Shown here: positions 6,188 to 6,574 of the stretch, piece by piece
Position numbering within the stretch: the stretch's first letter is position 1
How the letters are laid out: every line of letters starts with the position of its first letter
Assembly (NCBI GenBank): GCA_018830905.1
Contig: JAHJRM010000027.1
Location: 1 to 6,574 of the forward strand
Direction of reading: 5' to 3'
Origin: Nanobdellota archaeon
GTDB lineage: Archaea > Nanobdellota > Nanobdellia > Pacearchaeales > GW2011-AR1
DNA: 6,574 nt
Position numbers and translations under genes: made by a program
The notes under the pieces: model-generated
The model's database searches: none
What the model saw: the letters and a program-made list of their open reading frames with translations, nothing else
Told to the model about the DNA's origin: nothing

Positions 6188-6571
6188 TCAATCAAACGTT
6201 CTCGAATCGGATTTCCTTTCCAAAACTTCAACTCTTTGTTGCAAGTGATAAACCTGATTTGACAAATCCTCAAGCTTCGTCGTCATATCCATAATCCTCT
6301 TAACAAGCTTTTTCTTTCGGTCTTCAGCAGGCACAAAATTTCCTTGATTTCCTAAATCAACAATTTCAGGTCCGGACCTTTGAGTATTTACACTCGTCGA
6401 ACTAGCAGGATTATCAAAAAATGAAAAGGGACTCGACTCTTGCGAATTTTCTTCCGCCGAAACCGAAGAAACCTGAGTTCGCTGAGCGCGTTCTTTAGAT
6501 TCCTGTTGCCTCCTCAATCTTTCAGAAAGGTCAAGCACTTCTCTCTTTCTTCCCAATCCAAATAATCCCAT
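6188..6571 (-). CDS. Small soluble protein with C-terminal coiled coil, function unknown
   Basis: The product is 127 residues, from ATG at 6571 to TGA at 6190-6188. It has no signal peptide or membrane segment. The N-terminus MGLFGLGRKREVLDLSERLR is basic and helical. I recall similar starts (short hydrophobic head, basic patch, D-L-[ST]-E-[RK]) in conserved hypothetical proteins of DPANN archaea, but I cannot name the family. A Ser/Glu/Gln-rich, probably disordered middle runs from about 30 to 75 (NSQESSPFSFFDNPASS). The last 40 residues form a heptad-like coiled coil (KRIMDMTTKLEDLSNQVYHLQQRVEVLE), suggesting oligomerisation. Only three bases lie upstream in the window, so its promoter is not visible. 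It is probably on a separate transcript from the exported pair, because a TATA box follows it. Any functional link to them is unproven. Confidence 0.75.
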   Translation of the reverse strand: MGLFGLGRKREVLDLSERLRRQQESKERAQRTQVSSVSAEENSQESSPFSFFDNPASSTSVNTQRSGPEIVDLGNQGNFVPAEDRKKKLVKRIMDMTTKLEDLSNQVYHLQQRVEVLERKSDSRTFD

Positions 6572-6574
6572 TAA

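Overview
The window looks like part of a small, AT-rich archaeal genome, most likely a DPANN archaeon of the Woesearchaeota/Pacearchaeota type. Three things support this. Two start codons sit about 25 bp downstream of clear archaeal TATA boxes with no Shine-Dalgarno sequence, which is the leaderless arrangement. A short membrane protein of a kind I recognise from these lineages runs off the left edge. A secreted protein has a mature N-terminus (GWFSNFFGKMTG) of a style I recall from surface proteins of these archaea. The taxonomic call is inference: no rRNA or marker gene is present.

All four genes lie on the minus strand, so transcription runs from right to left. At 6188-6571 is a 127-residue soluble protein with a C-terminal coiled coil and unknown function. 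A 46-bp gap carrying a TATA box follows. At 3859-6141 is a 760-residue exported protein with two complete N-terminal dockerin modules, a lone dockerin half, a third complete dockerin and two unassigned domains. Its TAA stop is followed directly by the ATG of the next gene, a 1207-residue exported protein (235-3858). That protein has a carboxypeptidase-regulatory-like beta domain, a cysteine-rich section, an unnamed Trp/Tyr-rich domain, a helical section, a C-terminal peptidase M64 zinc metallopeptidase domain and a final beta-rich domain. A 49-bp gap with a second TATA box precedes the start of a two-pass membrane protein (1-185, incomplete), probably a membrane-anchored winged-helix regulator.

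The two large genes form a tight pair and both products carry Sec-type signal peptides. I infer that they act together outside the cell: a calcium-binding dockerin protein and a large zinc peptidase, perhaps used on host or environmental proteins. No cohesin domain was recognised in the window, so the dockerin partner is unknown. The most distinctive unexplained element is an ungapped 35-residue, cysteine-bounded repeat around R-A-G-K that occurs twice in the peptidase, with a short RAGK echo in the dockerin protein.

No stretch over 300 bases lacks a gene. I saw no tRNA, rRNA, CRISPR array or insertion sequence.
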